A stretch of DNA of 64,000 nt. Source: Burkholderiales bacterium (GTDB taxonomy: Bacteria > Pseudomonadota > Gammaproteobacteria > Burkholderiales > Burkholderiaceae_C). Below are positions 17,736 to 28,000 of this stretch, in pieces. The stretch spans positions 124,001 through 188,000 of the forward strand of contig JAGWUS010000001.1 in the NCBI GenBank assembly GCA_028868305.1, in the 5' to 3' direction. Below the pieces are notes generated by a model, which was given only the letters and a program-made list of their open reading frames with translations, was not told where the DNA came from and made no database searches. The position numbers and the translations under genes were made by a program. Position 1 is the first letter of the stretch, and each line of letters begins with the position of its first letter.

Positions 17736-19220
17736 ATGACAAAATTTGGACCGGACAGCGCTGGGTTCGATGCTGGACTGCGCTGGACGAACAGCTTTTC
17801 GCAGTTGGGGGAAGCGTTTTTTGTTGCGCTCCAGCCTACACCTTTGCCCGCACCTTACTGGGTGGGACACAGCAAACCGCTTGCGCAGCAGATCGGACTG
17901 CCTGACGACTGGAGTGCGTCACCGGACTGGCTACAGGTACTGACCGGAAACCGTGCGCTGGTGGGGACCGTGCCGCTGGCCAGTGTGTACAGCGGTCACC
18001 AGTTTGGCAACTGGGCGGGACAGCTGGGGGACGGACGTGCCATTTTGCTGGGCGAAACCGCCAATCTGGAAATTCAACTCAAGGGCGCGGGACTGACTCC
18101 GTTTTCCCGCATGGGGGATGGGCGAGCGGTGTTGCGCAGCAGCATCCGGGAATTCCTTTGCAGTGAAGCCATGCATGGGTTGGGCATACCAACCTCACGT
18201 GCGCTCTGCGTGACCGGATCGGACGCTCCCGTGCGTCGTGAAGTGATGGAAACCGCAGCGGTGGTGACCCGCGTGGCCCCCAGTTTCATCCGTTTTGGTC
18301 ATTTTGAGCATTTTTGTCACCACGACCAGCACGATCAGTTGCGTACCCTGGCTGACTATGTCATTGATCAGTTTTACCCAGAGTGTGCGCACGACACGCG
18401 TTTTGGCAGTAACCGCTATGCGGCATTTCTGGCGGAGGTAACCCGGCGCACGGCCGACATGGTGGCCCACTGGCAGTCCGTGGGTTTCTGCCACGGGGTA
18501 ATGAACACCGACAACATGAGCATTCTGGGGCTGACCATTGACTATGGGCCGTTCCAGTTTCTGGACGCCTACGACCCTGCCCATATCTGCAATCACTCGG
18601 ATACCCAGGGCCGCTATGCCTTCGGCAAGCAGCCCCACATCGCCTACTGGAACCTGTATTGCCTAGGCCAGGCGCTGATGCCGTTGGTGGGCGAGCCAGA
18701 GTACGCAATTGCCGCTCTTGAGACCTTCAAGGAAATCTACCCCCGCGCCTATGCCCTGCGCATGTCTGCCAAGTTAGGTTTGGCCGAGCCGGTGGCACAG
18801 GCCGGGCCGCTGATAGAGGAATTGCTGATTCTGATGGCGGCAGACCGGGTGGACTACACCATCTTTTGGCGACGCCTGAGCCACTGGGCCCGCGCACGCC
18901 GGATGGACGACCCGTCGGTGCGCGACCTGTTCCTGAATCGCCCTGCCATCGACGCCTGGTTGCTATCGTATTCAGAGCTGTTTAAGCATGTTCCACAAGG
19001 GTTAGCGGCCGATTTGATGCTACAAACCAATCCCAAGTTTGTCTTGCGCAACCATTTGGGTGAACAGGCCATACGTGCGGCCCAACGCAAGGACTTTTCC
19101 GGTGTCAGCGGACTGCTGGAAGTATTGGAGCGGCCGTTCGATGAGCATCCACAATATGCCCAGTATGCCGGCTTCCCGCCCGAATGGGCTGCCAGCATTG
19201 CCATCAGTTGCAGTTCCTGA
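17736..19220 (+). CDS. selO: Protein adenylyltransferase SelO
   Basis: The 494-residue protein is a pseudokinase-fold AMPylase of the SelO (UPF0061/YdiU) family, which transfers AMP to Ser/Thr/Tyr hydroxyls of redox-linked proteins. The nucleotide-binding [17 protein letters not shown] motif ([18 protein letters not shown]), the [13 protein letters not shown] segment, [21 protein letters not shown] with the metal-binding Asn and Asp, and the C-terminal SCSS with the cysteine that replaces selenocysteine of eukaryotic homologues are all present. It heads a run of co-directional genes and is followed after 32 bases by msrB, another oxidative-stress gene. Confidence 0.93.
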   Translation: MTKFGPDSAGFDAGLRWTNSFSQLGEAFFVALQPTPLPAPYWVGHSKPLAQQIGLPDDWSASPDWLQVLTGNRALVGTVPLASVYSGHQFGNWAGQLGDGRAILLGETANLEIQLKGAGLTPFSRMGDGRAVLRSSIREFLCSEAMHGLGIPTSRALCVTGSDAPVRREVMETAAVVTRVAPSFIRFGHFEHFCHHDQHDQLRTLADYVIDQFYPECAHDTRFGSNRYAAFLAEVTRRTADMVAHWQSVGFCHGVMNTDNMSILGLTIDYGPFQFLDAYDPAHICNHSDTQGRYAFGKQPHIAYWNLYCLGQALMPLVGEPEYAIAALETFKEIYPRAYALRMSAKLGLAEPVAQAGPLIEELLILMAADRVDYTIFWRRLSHWARARRMDDPSVRDLFLNRPAIDAWLLSYSELFKHVPQGLAADLMLQTNPKFVLRNHLGEQAIRAAQRKDFSGVSGLLEVLERPFDEHPQYAQYAGFPPEWAASIAISCSS

Positions 19221-19252
19221 TCTGCGGCCCCGTTTCCTTGAAAGTCATAACC

Positions 19253-19657
19253 ATGCCCTTCCCTATCGAAAAAAACGACGACGAGTGGAAAGCCTTGCTG
19301 GAGGCCAAAGGCGCCGAACCCGTGGCATTTCAGGTCACGCGCCGCGCCGCCACCGAGCGGCCCTTCTCTGGCAAGTACGAAACGCACTGGGCAGACGGTA
19401 GTTACCACTGCGTGTGCTGTGATGCAAAGCTATTTGACTCCCACACCAAGTTCGACGCCCATTGCGGCTGGCCCAGTTTTTCGCTGGCCCTGCCGGGTGC
19501 GATCAAGGAAATCACCGACCGAAGCCACGGCATGACCCGGGTGGAAACCGTGTGTGCCCAGTGTGGTGCCCACCTGGGCCATGTGTTTGAAGACGGCCCT
19601 ACCGACACCGGCTTGCGCTACTGCATGAACTCAGCCTCGCTACACTTCACACCTTAA
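19253..19657 (+). CDS. msrB: Peptide-methionine (R)-S-oxide reductase MsrB
   Basis: Starting at ATG 19253 the product has 134 residues, the normal length; the longer open frame begins inside selO. Two CxxC pairs that hold structural zinc are visible (HCVCCDAKL and [11 protein letters not shown]), together with [11 protein letters not shown] and the catalytic cysteine in [13 protein letters not shown]. MsrB repairs methionine-R-sulfoxide in oxidised proteins. Its TAA overlaps the yciB ATG by one base, so the two are translated together. Confidence 0.95.
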   Translation: MPFPIEKNDDEWKALLEAKGAEPVAFQVTRRAATERPFSGKYETHWADGSYHCVCCDAKLFDSHTKFDAHCGWPSFSLALPGAIKEITDRSHGMTRVETVCAQCGAHLGHVFEDGPTDTGLRYCMNSASLHFTP

Positions 19658-20211
19658 TGAAAATACTGATCGACTTTTTTCCCCTGCTGCTGTTCTTCGG
19701 CGCGTTCAAGCTGTACGACATCTATATTGCAACCGGCGTACTGATGGCGGCAACCGTGTTGCAGATGGCTCTGATATACGGCATGGACCGCAAACTGCAG
19801 GTCATGCACAAAATCACACTGGGACTGGTACTGGTGTTTGGCACGCTGACACTGGTGCTGCACGATGACCGATTCATCAAATGGAAGCCCACCGTGCTGT
19901 ATGCCGCCATGTCGATTGCACTGGCGGTTGCCGTGTGGGGACTGCGCAAGAATTTCCTGAAGTTGCTGCTGGGCAGCCAGCTCGATCTGCGGGATGCCGT
20001 GTGGCACAGACTGAATGTGGCATGGGTTGTGTACACCGCATTCATGGCGGCAATCAACGCCTATGTGGTGCTCTACTACAGTACGGAAGCATGGGTCAGC
20101 TTCAAATTGTGGGGCTATGTGTTTCCCCTCGTTTTCATCATTGGCCAGGGCATCTACATCGCGCCGCACATCCGGGCCGACAGTGTCCCATCGGATAAAT
20201 CCAAACCATGA
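19657..20211 (+). CDS. yciB: Inner-membrane septation protein YciB
   Basis: A 184-residue membrane protein of the YciB/IspA family: [30 protein letters not shown] at the start, the central [17 protein letters not shown], and the conserved [19 protein letters not shown] helix. Five to six hydrophobic segments are predicted. In other bacteria it influences cell-envelope integrity, septation and cell length. It overlaps msrB by one base and bolA by four, so all are coupled in one operon. Confidence 0.93.
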   Translation: MKILIDFFPLLLFFGAFKLYDIYIATGVLMAATVLQMALIYGMDRKLQVMHKITLGLVLVFGTLTLVLHDDRFIKWKPTVLYAAMSIALAVAVWGLRKNFLKLLLGSQLDLRDAVWHRLNVAWVVYTAFMAAINAYVVLYYSTEAWVSFKLWGYVFPLVFIIGQGIYIAPHIRADSVPSDKSKP

Positions 20212-20471
20212 GTGCCGCCCCCAGCGCCGAGGCATTGACACAACGCCTGCGTGAGCGTCTTTCTCCCACAAGTCTCGAAGTCATTGATGAGAGTTTCAAG
20301 CACGCTGGTCACGCAGGTGCCAACGAAACCGGCTATGGCACCCATTTCCGTGTGCGTATTGAGACACAAATGTTTACAGGACTGGGCCGCGTAGCACGCC
20401 ACCGCCTTGTGTATGATGCGCTGCAAGATTTCATTGACCAGGGATTGCATGCCCTGGCCATTGAGGCTTGA
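20208..20471 (+). CDS. bolA: BolA-family protein
   Basis: The 87-residue product contains the BolA core: [15 protein letters not shown], then [28 protein letters not shown] and a final LHALAIEA. The conserved histidine in RHR is present. BolA proteins pair with monothiol glutaredoxins around a [2Fe-2S] cluster and act in iron-sulfur maturation and in envelope and stress morphology. The ATG overlaps the yciB stop (ATGA), and the foldase gene follows 46 bases later. Confidence 0.93.
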   Translation: MSAAPSAEALTQRLRERLSPTSLEVIDESFKHAGHAGANETGYGTHFRVRIETQMFTGLGRVARHRLVYDALQDFIDQGLHALAIEA

Positions 20472-20517
20472 GCCTCACACCAAGGCATCCCTGATTGAGA
20501 ATCCCGAAGGAAATGGA

Positions 20518-21303
20518 ATGAAAAAGCAAATTTTGACCGCCATCGCTACAGCAACCCTGCTGGCCGCCCTGGTTCCCGCCGCTCTGGCGCAGAACATTGC
20601 CATCGTCAATGGCAAGCCTGTTCCAAAGGCTCGCATGGACGCGCTGGCCCAGCAAATGGCCCGTGCCGGCCGTCAGATTCCGCCCGAAATGCAGGGTCAG
20701 TTGAAGGAAGAAGTGATTGCCCGCGAAATTTTCGTTCAGGAAGCCCAGGCACGTGGCTTTGATGCTACCGACGATTTCAAAAACCAGATGGAACTGGCCC
20801 GCCAGTCCATCCTGATCCGTGAACTCTTCAGTGACTTTCAGAAGAAAAACCCGGTAACGGACGCCGAAGTGCAAGCCGAGTACGATAAATTTGCCGCCGC
20901 CAATGCTGGCAAGGAATACCGGGCCCGCCACATTCTGGTGGAAAAGGAAGATGAAGCAAAGGCCATCATTGCCCAACTCAAAAAAGGCGCAAAATTTGAC
21001 GTCATCGCCAAGAAACAGTCCAAGGATCCAGGCTCCGCGGCCAAAGGTGGAGATCTGGACTGGGCGGCGCCTAGTAACTATGTCAAGGAATTTAGCGAGG
21101 CCCTGACCGCACTTGGCAAAGGAAAAACCACCGAAACACCGGTCAAGACCCAGTTTGGTTACCACGTAATCCGCCTGGACGATGTGCGCGATGCGCAGTT
21201 GCCCAAACTTGACGACGTCAAGCCCCAGATTACCCAGCAACTACAGCAGCAAAAAATGAGCAAGTTTCAGGAAGAACTGCGCGCCAAGGCCAAAGTTGAA
21301 TAA
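20518..21303 (+). CDS. Periplasmic parvulin-type peptidyl-prolyl isomerase (foldase)
   Basis: Starting at ATG 20518 (GAAGGAAATGG just upstream) the product has 261 residues and a Sec signal peptide (MKKQILTAIATATLLAALVPAALAQ). A SurA/PrsA-like N-domain (about 27-130) is followed by a PpiC rotamase domain with ARHILVEKEDEAKAI, GAKFDVIAKKQSKDPGSAAKGGDLDW and the C-terminal TQFGYHVIRLDD. It would assist folding of exported proteins. A further upstream open frame that overlaps bolA is not used. A strong terminator closes the selO-to-foldase gene series. Confidence 0.92.
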   Translation: MKKQILTAIATATLLAALVPAALAQNIAIVNGKPVPKARMDALAQQMARAGRQIPPEMQGQLKEEVIAREIFVQEAQARGFDATDDFKNQMELARQSILIRELFSDFQKKNPVTDAEVQAEYDKFAAANAGKEYRARHILVEKEDEAKAIIAQLKKGAKFDVIAKKQSKDPGSAAKGGDLDWAAPSNYVKEFSEALTALGKGKTTETPVKTQFGYHVIRLDDVRDAQLPKLDDVKPQITQQLQQQKMSKFQEELRAKAKVE

Positions 21304-21320
21304 GCCTGTCGGATCTGCAG

Positions 21321-21350
21321 AAAAACGCGGCTCAAAGCCGCGTTTTTTTT
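21321..21350 (+). terminator. Rho-independent terminator after the foldase gene
   Basis: AACGCGGCT, a CAA loop, then AGCCGCGTT followed by a run of T (eight in all): a textbook intrinsic terminator 17 bases after the stop codon. The preceding A-run makes it potentially bidirectional. Confidence 0.93.
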
Positions 21351-21436
21351 GACCTGAGCAGCAACACAGTGGTGCCGCGCAAGGAATACCGGCAGGCCAC
21401 GCCGGCGGCATAAGCCCATTGTCTGGCATACGCGGG

Positions 21437-21460
21437 TGGACACTGGGATAATCTCTCCCC
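21437..21460 (+). promoter_or_regulatory. Extended -10 element directly before rlhA
   Basis: TGGGATAAT (GATAAT at 21447-21452) fits an extended -10 box (TGN plus hexamer) and ends only eight bases before the ATG at 21461. No convincing -35 or Shine-Dalgarno site is seen. Transcription would begin at or next to the start codon. Confidence 0.5.
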
Positions 21461-23479
21461 ATGTCATTGCCTGATTTCCAGCTTGAATTGCTGGCCCCCG
21501 CGCGCGACGCCGATATTGGCATCGAAGCTGTGAACCATGGGGCCGATGCGGTCTACATTGGTGGTCCGTCGTTTGGCGCCCGCTCCAGCGCGGACAACAG
21601 CGTCCAGAATATTGCGCGACTGGCGCAACACGCACATCGGTTTAACAGCCGGATTTTTGTCACGCTGAACACCATCCTGCGCGACGACGAACTGGAACCT
21701 GCCCGCAAGCTGGCCTGGCAGTTGTATGACGCCGGCGTGGACGCGCTGATCATCCAGGACATGGGCCTGCTGGAGATCGATACGCCGCCGATTCAACTGC
21801 ATGCCAGCACGCAAACGGATATCCGTACGCCGGAAAAAGCGCGCTTCCTGCAGGATGTGGGGCTGTCACAAATCGTGCTAGCACGGGAACTCACGCTGCG
21901 GCAGATTGCGGATATCCGCAAGGCGATTGATCCCGGCCGTTGCACGCTGGAGTTCTTTGTCCACGGCGCGCTGTGCGTGGCCTACAGCGGCCAGTGCTAC
22001 ATCAGTGCGGCCCATACCGGACGCAGCGCCAACCGCGGCGAATGCAGCCAGGCCTGCCGTCTCCCCTACCAGGTGGTCGACGCCAAAGGCCGGTTTGTGG
22101 CACACGACAAGCACGTTCTATCCATGAAAGACAACAACCAGAGCGACAACCTGGCGGCCCTGGTCGATGCGGGTATCCGCAGCTTCAAGATCGAAGGCCG
22201 TTACAAAGACATGGGCTACGTGAAGAACATCACCGCCCATTACCGAAAACTGCTTGATGAACTCATCGAGAACCGCCAGGAATCCGATGCACCGCTTGCG
22301 CGCTCCAGCAGCGGAACCACCACCTTCACGTTTACACCCGATCCCGACCAGAACTTCAACCGCGAGTTCACCGACTACTTTGTGCAGGGGCGCCAGATCG
22401 ATATCGGGGCTTTTGACAGCCCCAAGAATCCGGGCCAGCCCATTGGTTATGTGAGCAAGGTCAACGCCGACTCGGTGGAACTGGAGTTGTCGGACCGCAG
22501 CAAGTCCCTGAGCAACGGCGATGGGCTGTGCTATTACGATCTGCAGAAAGAACTGGTGGGCCTCGCCGTCAACCGCGCCGAACCCATCCATCCCTCCAGA
22601 GGCTTGTGGCGGGTATTCCCAAAGGATGCGATTGCAGAACTCAAGGACCTGCGCAAGGGCGTGGAAGTCAACCGCAACCGCGATGTGCACTGGATCCGTG
22701 CCCTGGAGAAAAAATCCAGCGACCGGCGACTGGGTGTGTGGGCCACACTGGCTGAAACGCCCAGCGGAATTGTCCTGACCCTGACAGACGAAGACGGATT
22801 TACTGTCAGAGCCCAGACGTCCCTGCCCCGGGAGCTGGCAAAAGACCCGGAAACGGCGCTGGAGACACTGCGGCAGAACATCAGCAAGCTGGGTGCCACC
22901 GTCTTTGCTGCGCTGGACGTGCAGGTACATTTCAGCCAGCCCTGGTTTGTACCCGCATCCGTGCTCAATCCCCTGAGGCGTGAGGCGATAGAGGCCCTGG
23001 AGCGGGCCCGTGCCGATGCCTGGCAGCGACTCCCGCCCAGCCAACCCGTCATACCGCCAGTGCCCTACCCTGAGGACAGCTTGAGTTATCTGGCCAATGT
23101 GTTCAACCAGGCTGCGCACGCGTTTTACGGCAAACACGGCGTGAAAGTGATCGCGCCAGCCTACGAAGCGGTAGAAGAACTGGGCGAAGTGAGCCTGATG
23201 ATCACCAAGCACTGTGTGCGTTTTTCACTCAGTCTGTGTCCCAAACAGGCCAAGGGCGTGATGGGGGTGCAGGGGCAGGTCAAGGCCGAGCCGCTGCAAC
23301 TGGTCAATGGCAAGGAAAAGCTGACCCTGCGCTTTGACTGCAAGCCCTGCGAGATGCATGTGGTGGGCAAAATGAAAACCTCTGTAGCCAACCAGAGCCG
23401 CAAGGAACTACGGGAAGCGCAAGCGGGAATTCCGATCACGTTTCATAAAACCCGGCCTGGGCGGGAGTTTGGTCACTAG
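21461..23479 (+). CDS. rlhA: U32-family protein, 23S rRNA C2501 hydroxylation factor RlhA type
   Basis: The 672-residue protein is a peptidase-U32 homologue with the long architecture of E. coli RlhA (YdcP, about 650 residues), rather than the 450-residue YegQ form. The N-terminal barrel starts LELLAPARDADIGIEAVNHGADAVYIGGPSFGAR. The U32 signature with its cysteines is at residues 165-205 (EFFVHGALCVAYSGQCYISAA, then RGECSQACRLPY), ligands expected for an iron-sulfur cluster. FKIEGRYKDMGYVKNIT follows, and the C-terminal domain contains LTLRFDCKPCEM. RlhA acts with prephenate-derived chemistry to hydroxylate 23S rRNA; peptidase activity is not expected. Confidence 0.85.
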   Translation: MSLPDFQLELLAPARDADIGIEAVNHGADAVYIGGPSFGARSSADNSVQNIARLAQHAHRFNSRIFVTLNTILRDDELEPARKLAWQLYDAGVDALIIQDMGLLEIDTPPIQLHASTQTDIRTPEKARFLQDVGLSQIVLARELTLRQIADIRKAIDPGRCTLEFFVHGALCVAYSGQCYISAAHTGRSANRGECSQACRLPYQVVDAKGRFVAHDKHVLSMKDNNQSDNLAALVDAGIRSFKIEGRYKDMGYVKNITAHYRKLLDELIENRQESDAPLARSSSGTTTFTFTPDPDQNFNREFTDYFVQGRQIDIGAFDSPKNPGQPIGYVSKVNADSVELELSDRSKSLSNGDGLCYYDLQKELVGLAVNRAEPIHPSRGLWRVFPKDAIAELKDLRKGVEVNRNRDVHWIRALEKKSSDRRLGVWATLAETPSGIVLTLTDEDGFTVRAQTSLPRELAKDPETALETLRQNISKLGATVFAALDVQVHFSQPWFVPASVLNPLRREAIEALERARADAWQRLPPSQPVIPPVPYPEDSLSYLANVFNQAAHAFYGKHGVKVIAPAYEAVEELGEVSLMITKHCVRFSLSLCPKQAKGVMGVQGQVKAEPLQLVNGKEKLTLRFDCKPCEMHVVGKMKTSVANQSRKELREAQAGIPITFHKTRPGREFGH

Positions 23480-23756
23480 AACGGTTGATCCAAAAAGTCG
23501 CGCTGGGCACGATCGCAAGAACCAGTTCCATTCTGTCCAAGCTGAACCGATAACCCGTGATGCCCCCCCACGGTCCATCCGGAAGTGGCTTTTTTCATCC
23601 TGTACGGTCAGGGTTGCGCAGGCGGAAACAATGCCAGATGCCAACTTCCACATGCGCCCCCCTTTTGCAAACCATGAATGTGCTGGACATTCCCCACAAG
23701 ACTTGTGTACCCTGTGAGACCGGCAAATTCAATAATTCCCCCATGAAGGATGTCCC
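23480..23756. other. 277-base intergenic region, no gene seen
   Basis: No coding, RNA or strong terminator signal was found between rlhA and the cyclic-nucleotide-binding gene. The last part contains an AATAAT box (23731-23736) that may serve as the -10 of the next gene, and AAGGA at about 23746-23750 is its ribosome-binding site. A five-codon ORF (MKDVP) overlaps the next start by ATGA, probably by chance. Confidence 0.5.
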
Positions 23757-24248
23757 ATGACGAGTTCAAGCCCTACCCGCAACGGGCAGGATGTCAGTGG
23801 CCTTGTTGCGGCCATTGCCCGCAACACCGAAGACTGGTCCCTGGGAAAGTTTCTGGAGGATTACCGCTGGAGCGTGCTGGCAGATTACGTCACGCCGTCA
23901 CAGCATGAACGTGGCCACCTGCTGATTGCCCAGGGAGAGCGCGACCGCACCCTCTATTTTCTCGAATCAGGCAATCTCAAAGTGGACATGAAAACCGATG
24001 GCGGACTGGTGCATCTGGCTGTGTTGGGGCCGGGAACGGTCGTGGGCGAAGGTGGTTTCTTTTCTACGCTGCCTCGCAATGCGTCTGTTTCCGTCTACAG
24101 TGATTGCAAAGTTTGGGCCATGGGCATAGGAAAATTCGCTGAACTTGGGCGCCAGCATCCCAGCGTTGCCCTGGCATTGACCCTGGCGCTGGGTGCAGTT
24201 TTGTCCAGCCGTATGCTGGATGTCAGCAAGCGACTGCCGGTGACCTGA
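23757..24248 (+). CDS. Cyclic-nucleotide-binding domain protein without DNA-binding domain
   Basis: The 163-residue product contains a single CRP-like cNMP-binding fold (about residues 40-145): HERGHLLIAQGERDRTLYFLESGNLKV, then VLGPGTVVGEGGFFSTLPRNASVSVYSDCKVWAM. The phosphate-binding cassette GEGGFFSTLPRNASV keeps the glycine-glutamate and arginine positions. No helix-turn-helix follows, so it is a sensor or regulatory subunit rather than a transcription factor. The partner is unknown; it is monocistronic and converges on the nitroreductase gene. Confidence 0.87.
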   Translation: MTSSSPTRNGQDVSGLVAAIARNTEDWSLGKFLEDYRWSVLADYVTPSQHERGHLLIAQGERDRTLYFLESGNLKVDMKTDGGLVHLAVLGPGTVVGEGGFFSTLPRNASVSVYSDCKVWAMGIGKFAELGRQHPSVALALTLALGAVLSSRMLDVSKRLPVT

Positions 24249-24258
24249 AACCGTAAGA

Positions 24259-24279
24259 GTGCGCCCATGCTGGGCGCAC
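24259..24279. terminator. Hairpin between convergent genes
   Basis: GTGCGCCCA, a TGC loop and TGGGCGCAC form a perfect nine-pair stem in the 46-base gap between two converging genes. No T-run follows on either strand, so function as an intrinsic terminator is only likely from position. Confidence 0.45.
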
Positions 24280-24294
24280 AAGCAAAAATATGAC

Positions 24295-24933
24295 TCAGGC
24301 CACTTCTGTGATGAAGTCTTCGCGTGCGCGGCGCACCTTCTTCAGATTCACCAGCCAATCCTCAGCCTCCTCGCGGTAGCCCAGTGGCAAGATGGCCACG
24401 CTACGCAGTCCACGTGCCTTGAGGCCCAGAATCTCGTCCAGGGCCTTGGGATCAAAGCCTTCCATGGGCGTGGCGTCCACCTGCTCTTCAGCGGCCGCGA
24501 TCAGAGCGGTTCCGAGACCAATATAGGCTTGACGTGCTGCGTGGTTGAAATTCACCTCGGCGTCGCGCTCGGGGTAGGTGGACAGCAGCATCTTGCGGTA
24601 GTTTTCCCAGCCTTCGCTGGTGAAGCCGCGCTGCGCGTTGACCAGATCGAACATGCCATTGATGCGTTCGGCGGTGTAATTGTCCCAAGCCGCAAACACC
24701 AGCAGGTGCGAGCCGTCGGTGATCTGTCCCTGGTTCCAGGCAATGGGCTTGATCTTTTCACGGATTTCCTTGTTGGTGACCACAATCACTTCGTAAGGCT
24801 GCAGGCCGCTGGAAGTGGCGGTCAAGCGAATAGCTTCCAAAATGCGCTCCACTTTTTCCTGGGGCACTGCCTTTTCAGGGTTCATTTTCTTGGCGGCATA
24901 GCGCCATTGCAGTTTGCTGATCAGATCGGACAT
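24295..24933 (-). CDS. Nitroreductase-family NAD(P)H oxidoreductase
   Basis: A 212-residue FMN-dependent protein of the NfsB branch: LQWRYAAKKMNPEK near the start gives the RxxxKxF-like FMN phosphate contact, then LTATSSGLQPYEVIVV, a PSSxGLQPW-type motif. The C-terminal GLRSVAILPLGYREEAEDWLVNLKKVRR is also typical. Such enzymes reduce quinones, nitroaromatics or dihydropteridine with NAD(P)H. It stands alone, transcribed away from purL's end and with its own start region at 24934-25076. Confidence 0.88.
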   Translation of the reverse strand: MSDLISKLQWRYAAKKMNPEKAVPQEKVERILEAIRLTATSSGLQPYEVIVVTNKEIREKIKPIAWNQGQITDGSHLLVFAAWDNYTAERINGMFDLVNAQRGFTSEGWENYRKMLLSTYPERDAEVNFNHAARQAYIGLGTALIAAAEEQVDATPMEGFDPKALDEILGLKARGLRSVAILPLGYREEAEDWLVNLKKVRRAREDFITEVA

Positions 24934-25076
24934 TCAAAAACCAAATAAGAGTTGCTAAGCTTTGTATTTTGGGTGCCTTCGCCAAAAGACAAGGCCACCG
25001 CCTCCAATACACGGAGGCAACGGTCCTGCATTGGTGCACTCCCTGTCAGGACGCAGCAAATGTGTTACCAGGTAGC

Positions 25077-28000
25077 TTATGCCACCCACTTGCGGGCGTT
25101 GCGCCAGAGTTCCATCCAGGGACTGAATTCGCTCTTGTCCAGCGAGGTCCAGCTCATCTGCACGTTGCGGAACACGCGCTCGGGGTGCGGCATCATCGCG
25201 GTGAAGCGACCGTCGGCGGTGGTAACCGCCGTCAGGCCACCCGGGCTGCCATTGGGGTTGAACGGATAGGCCTCGGTCGCAGCGCCGGTGTTGTCCACAA
25301 AGCGCATGGCGGCAATTGCCTTGTCCGCATTGCCGCGGTACTTGAAGTTGGCAAAGCCCTCCCCGTGCGCCACGGCGATGGGCAGGCGCATGCCGGCCAG
25401 ATCCTTGAAGAACAGGCTGGGGGATTCCAATACTTCGACCATCGAGAGGCGCGCTTCAAAGCGCTCGCTCCGGTTGGTGGTGAAACGCGGCCAGTCCTGC
25501 GCACCTGGAATGATGTCGGCCAGTTCGGCAAACATCTGGCAACCATTGCACACGCCCAGTCCGAAGGTGTCCTGGCGGTCAAAGAACGCCTTGAACTGGT
25601 CGGCCAGCGCTGCATTGAAAGTGATGGAGCGGGCCCAGCCAATGCCGGCGCCCAATGTGTCGCCATAGCTGAAGCCGCCGCAGGCAACCACCCCATTGAA
25701 GTCCTGCAACCTGGCGCGGCCAGTCTGCAGATCGGTCATGTGCACGTCGTACGCTTCGAAGCCTGCTTCGGTGAAGGCGTAGGCCATTTCCACATGGGAG
25801 TTGACGCCCTGCTCGCGCAGCACAGCCACCTTGGGACGGTTCGTCAACACCGCAGGTGCTACGTTTTTAGTAGCTGCTTGTGCAGATTCCACGGGGGCTA
25901 TAGCACTATTTGGTACATAAATGTGCAGGCCGGGGTCGTTTTCGGCACCGGCAGCGGCGTGTTCGGCATCGGCACATACAGGGTTGTCACGCTGCTGGGC
26001 AATCTTCCAGCTCACGGCGTCCCACACCTGGTGCAGGTCGGACAGCTGGGCACTGAAGATGCTCTTGGCATCGCGCCAAACGTGCAGCTCTCCCTTGCCA
26101 GCGTCGATCTTGGAGGACGCAGGCCGGGTCTTGCCAATGAAATGGCTGTGCTGCGACAGACCATGTGCACGCAGCACCTGCATCACATCGCCACGCTCCA
26201 TGGTGCGCACCTGCAGCACAACGCCGAGTTCTTCGCTGAACAGGGCCTTGAGCGTGAGTTCGTCGCGCCGGGCACTCACCTGACCAGACCAATTTTTGCT
26301 GTCGCCTACGTCCATGCGGCTGTCCGTGATTCCATCGCCTTCAGTGACCAGCATGTCCACATTCAGCGCCACGCCCACCTTGCCGGCAAAGGCCATCTCG
26401 GCTACGGTGGCCAACAGGCCGCCGTCGCTGCGGTCGTGGTAGGCCAGGATCATGCCCTTGCCACGCAGGTAGTTGACCGCCTCGACCAGGTTGACCAGAT
26501 CCTGTGGGTCTTCCAGGTCGGGGACGGCATCCCCCACCTGGTCCAGCGTTTGCGCCAGAACACTGGTGGCCATGCGGTTCTTGCCATGGCCCAAGTCGAC
26601 CAACACCAGGGTGGTGTCTTGCCCGTTGTCCAGTTGGGGCGTCAGCGTGCCGCGCACGTCCTTCAGCGTGGCGAAGGCGCTGACGATCAGGGAGACAGGA
26701 GACGTGACTTTCTTGTCACCGGATTCGTCTTTCCACTGTGTACGCATGGACAGCGAATCCTTGCCCACCGGAATGCTGATGCCCAGGGCCGGGCACAGTT
26801 CCATGCCCACGGCCTTCACGGTGGCGTACAGCGCGGCGTCTTCGCCCGGCTCGCCACAGGCGGCCATCCAGTTGGCCGACAGCTTGACGCGGGGCAACTC
26901 GATCGGTGCGGCCAGCAGATTGGTGATGGCCTCGGCAACTGCCATGCGGCCCGACGCAGGCGCGTCCAGCGCAGCAAGCGGTGTGCGCTCGCCCATGGAC
27001 ATGGCCTCGCCGGCAAAGCCCTTGAAATCGGCCAGTGTGACGGCACAGTCCGCCACCGGCACCTGCCATGGGCCAATCATCTGGTCGCGGTGCGTCAGGC
27101 CACCCACGGTGCGGTCGCCAATCGTGATCAGGAAGCGCTTGGAGGCGACGGTGGGGTGGGCCAGCACATCAATGACGGCCTTTTTAATGTCCACGCCGGT
27201 CAGGTCCAGCGGCTTGAAGCTGCGCGCCACGGTCTTCACGTCGCGGTGCATCTTGGGCGGTTTGCCCAAGAGCACATTCATCGGCATATCGACCGGGGAC
27301 TCGGCGCCCTCGTCCACCAGTTGCAACTGGCGCTCTTCGGTGGCCACGCCGATCACGGCAAACGGGCAACGCTCGCGCTCGCACAGGGCCTGGAACTGCG
27401 CCAGCGATTCCGGGGCGATGGCCAGCACATAGCGCTCCTGGCTTTCGTTGCACCAGATTTCCTTGGGCGCCATGCCGGATTCTTCGAGCTTGACGGCGCG
27501 CAGGTCGAAGCGCGCGCCGCGACCGGCATCATTGGTCAGCTCAGGGAAGGCGTTGGAGAGGCCACCAGCGCCCACGTCGTGGATCGCCAGAATCGGGTTT
27601 TTGTCACCTTGCACCCAGCACTGGTTGATGACCTCTTGCGCTCGGCGCTCGATCTCGGGGTTGCCACGCTGCACCGAGTCAAAGTCCAGGTGCGCCGCGT
27701 TGGCGCCGGTGGCCATGGAACTGGCCGCGCTGCCGCCCATGCCGATGCGCATGCCGGGTCCGCCCAACTGGATGAGCAGGCTGCCGGCAGGGAATTCGAT
27801 CTTGTGGGTCTGGGTGGCGTCGATGACCCCCAGGCCGCCCGCGATCATGATGGGCTTGTGGTAGCCACGCTGGACGGTGTCCACATCGCTGGCCACGGTC
27901 TGCTCGTATTCGCGGAAGTAACCCAGCAGGTTGGGCCGGCCGAACTCGTTGTTGAAGGCCGCGCCGCCGAGCGGGCCTTCGACCATGATCTGCAGCGGGC

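Noticed and set aside
17619-17870. An 83-codon minus-strand frame in the selO/ligase divergent region
   Set aside because: It mostly overlaps the start of selO, has no ribosome-binding site and no family resemblance.
23743-23760. Five-codon leader ORF (MKDVP) overlapping the cyclic-nucleotide-binding gene by ATGA
   Set aside because: It contains that gene's own ribosome-binding site and has no regulatory codon pattern, so it is likely accidental.
25000-25052. Inverted repeats GCCTCC/GGAGGC and GTCCTG/CAGGAC downstream of purL
   Set aside because: Stems are short or loops long, and no T-run follows on the minus strand; a terminator call is not supported.
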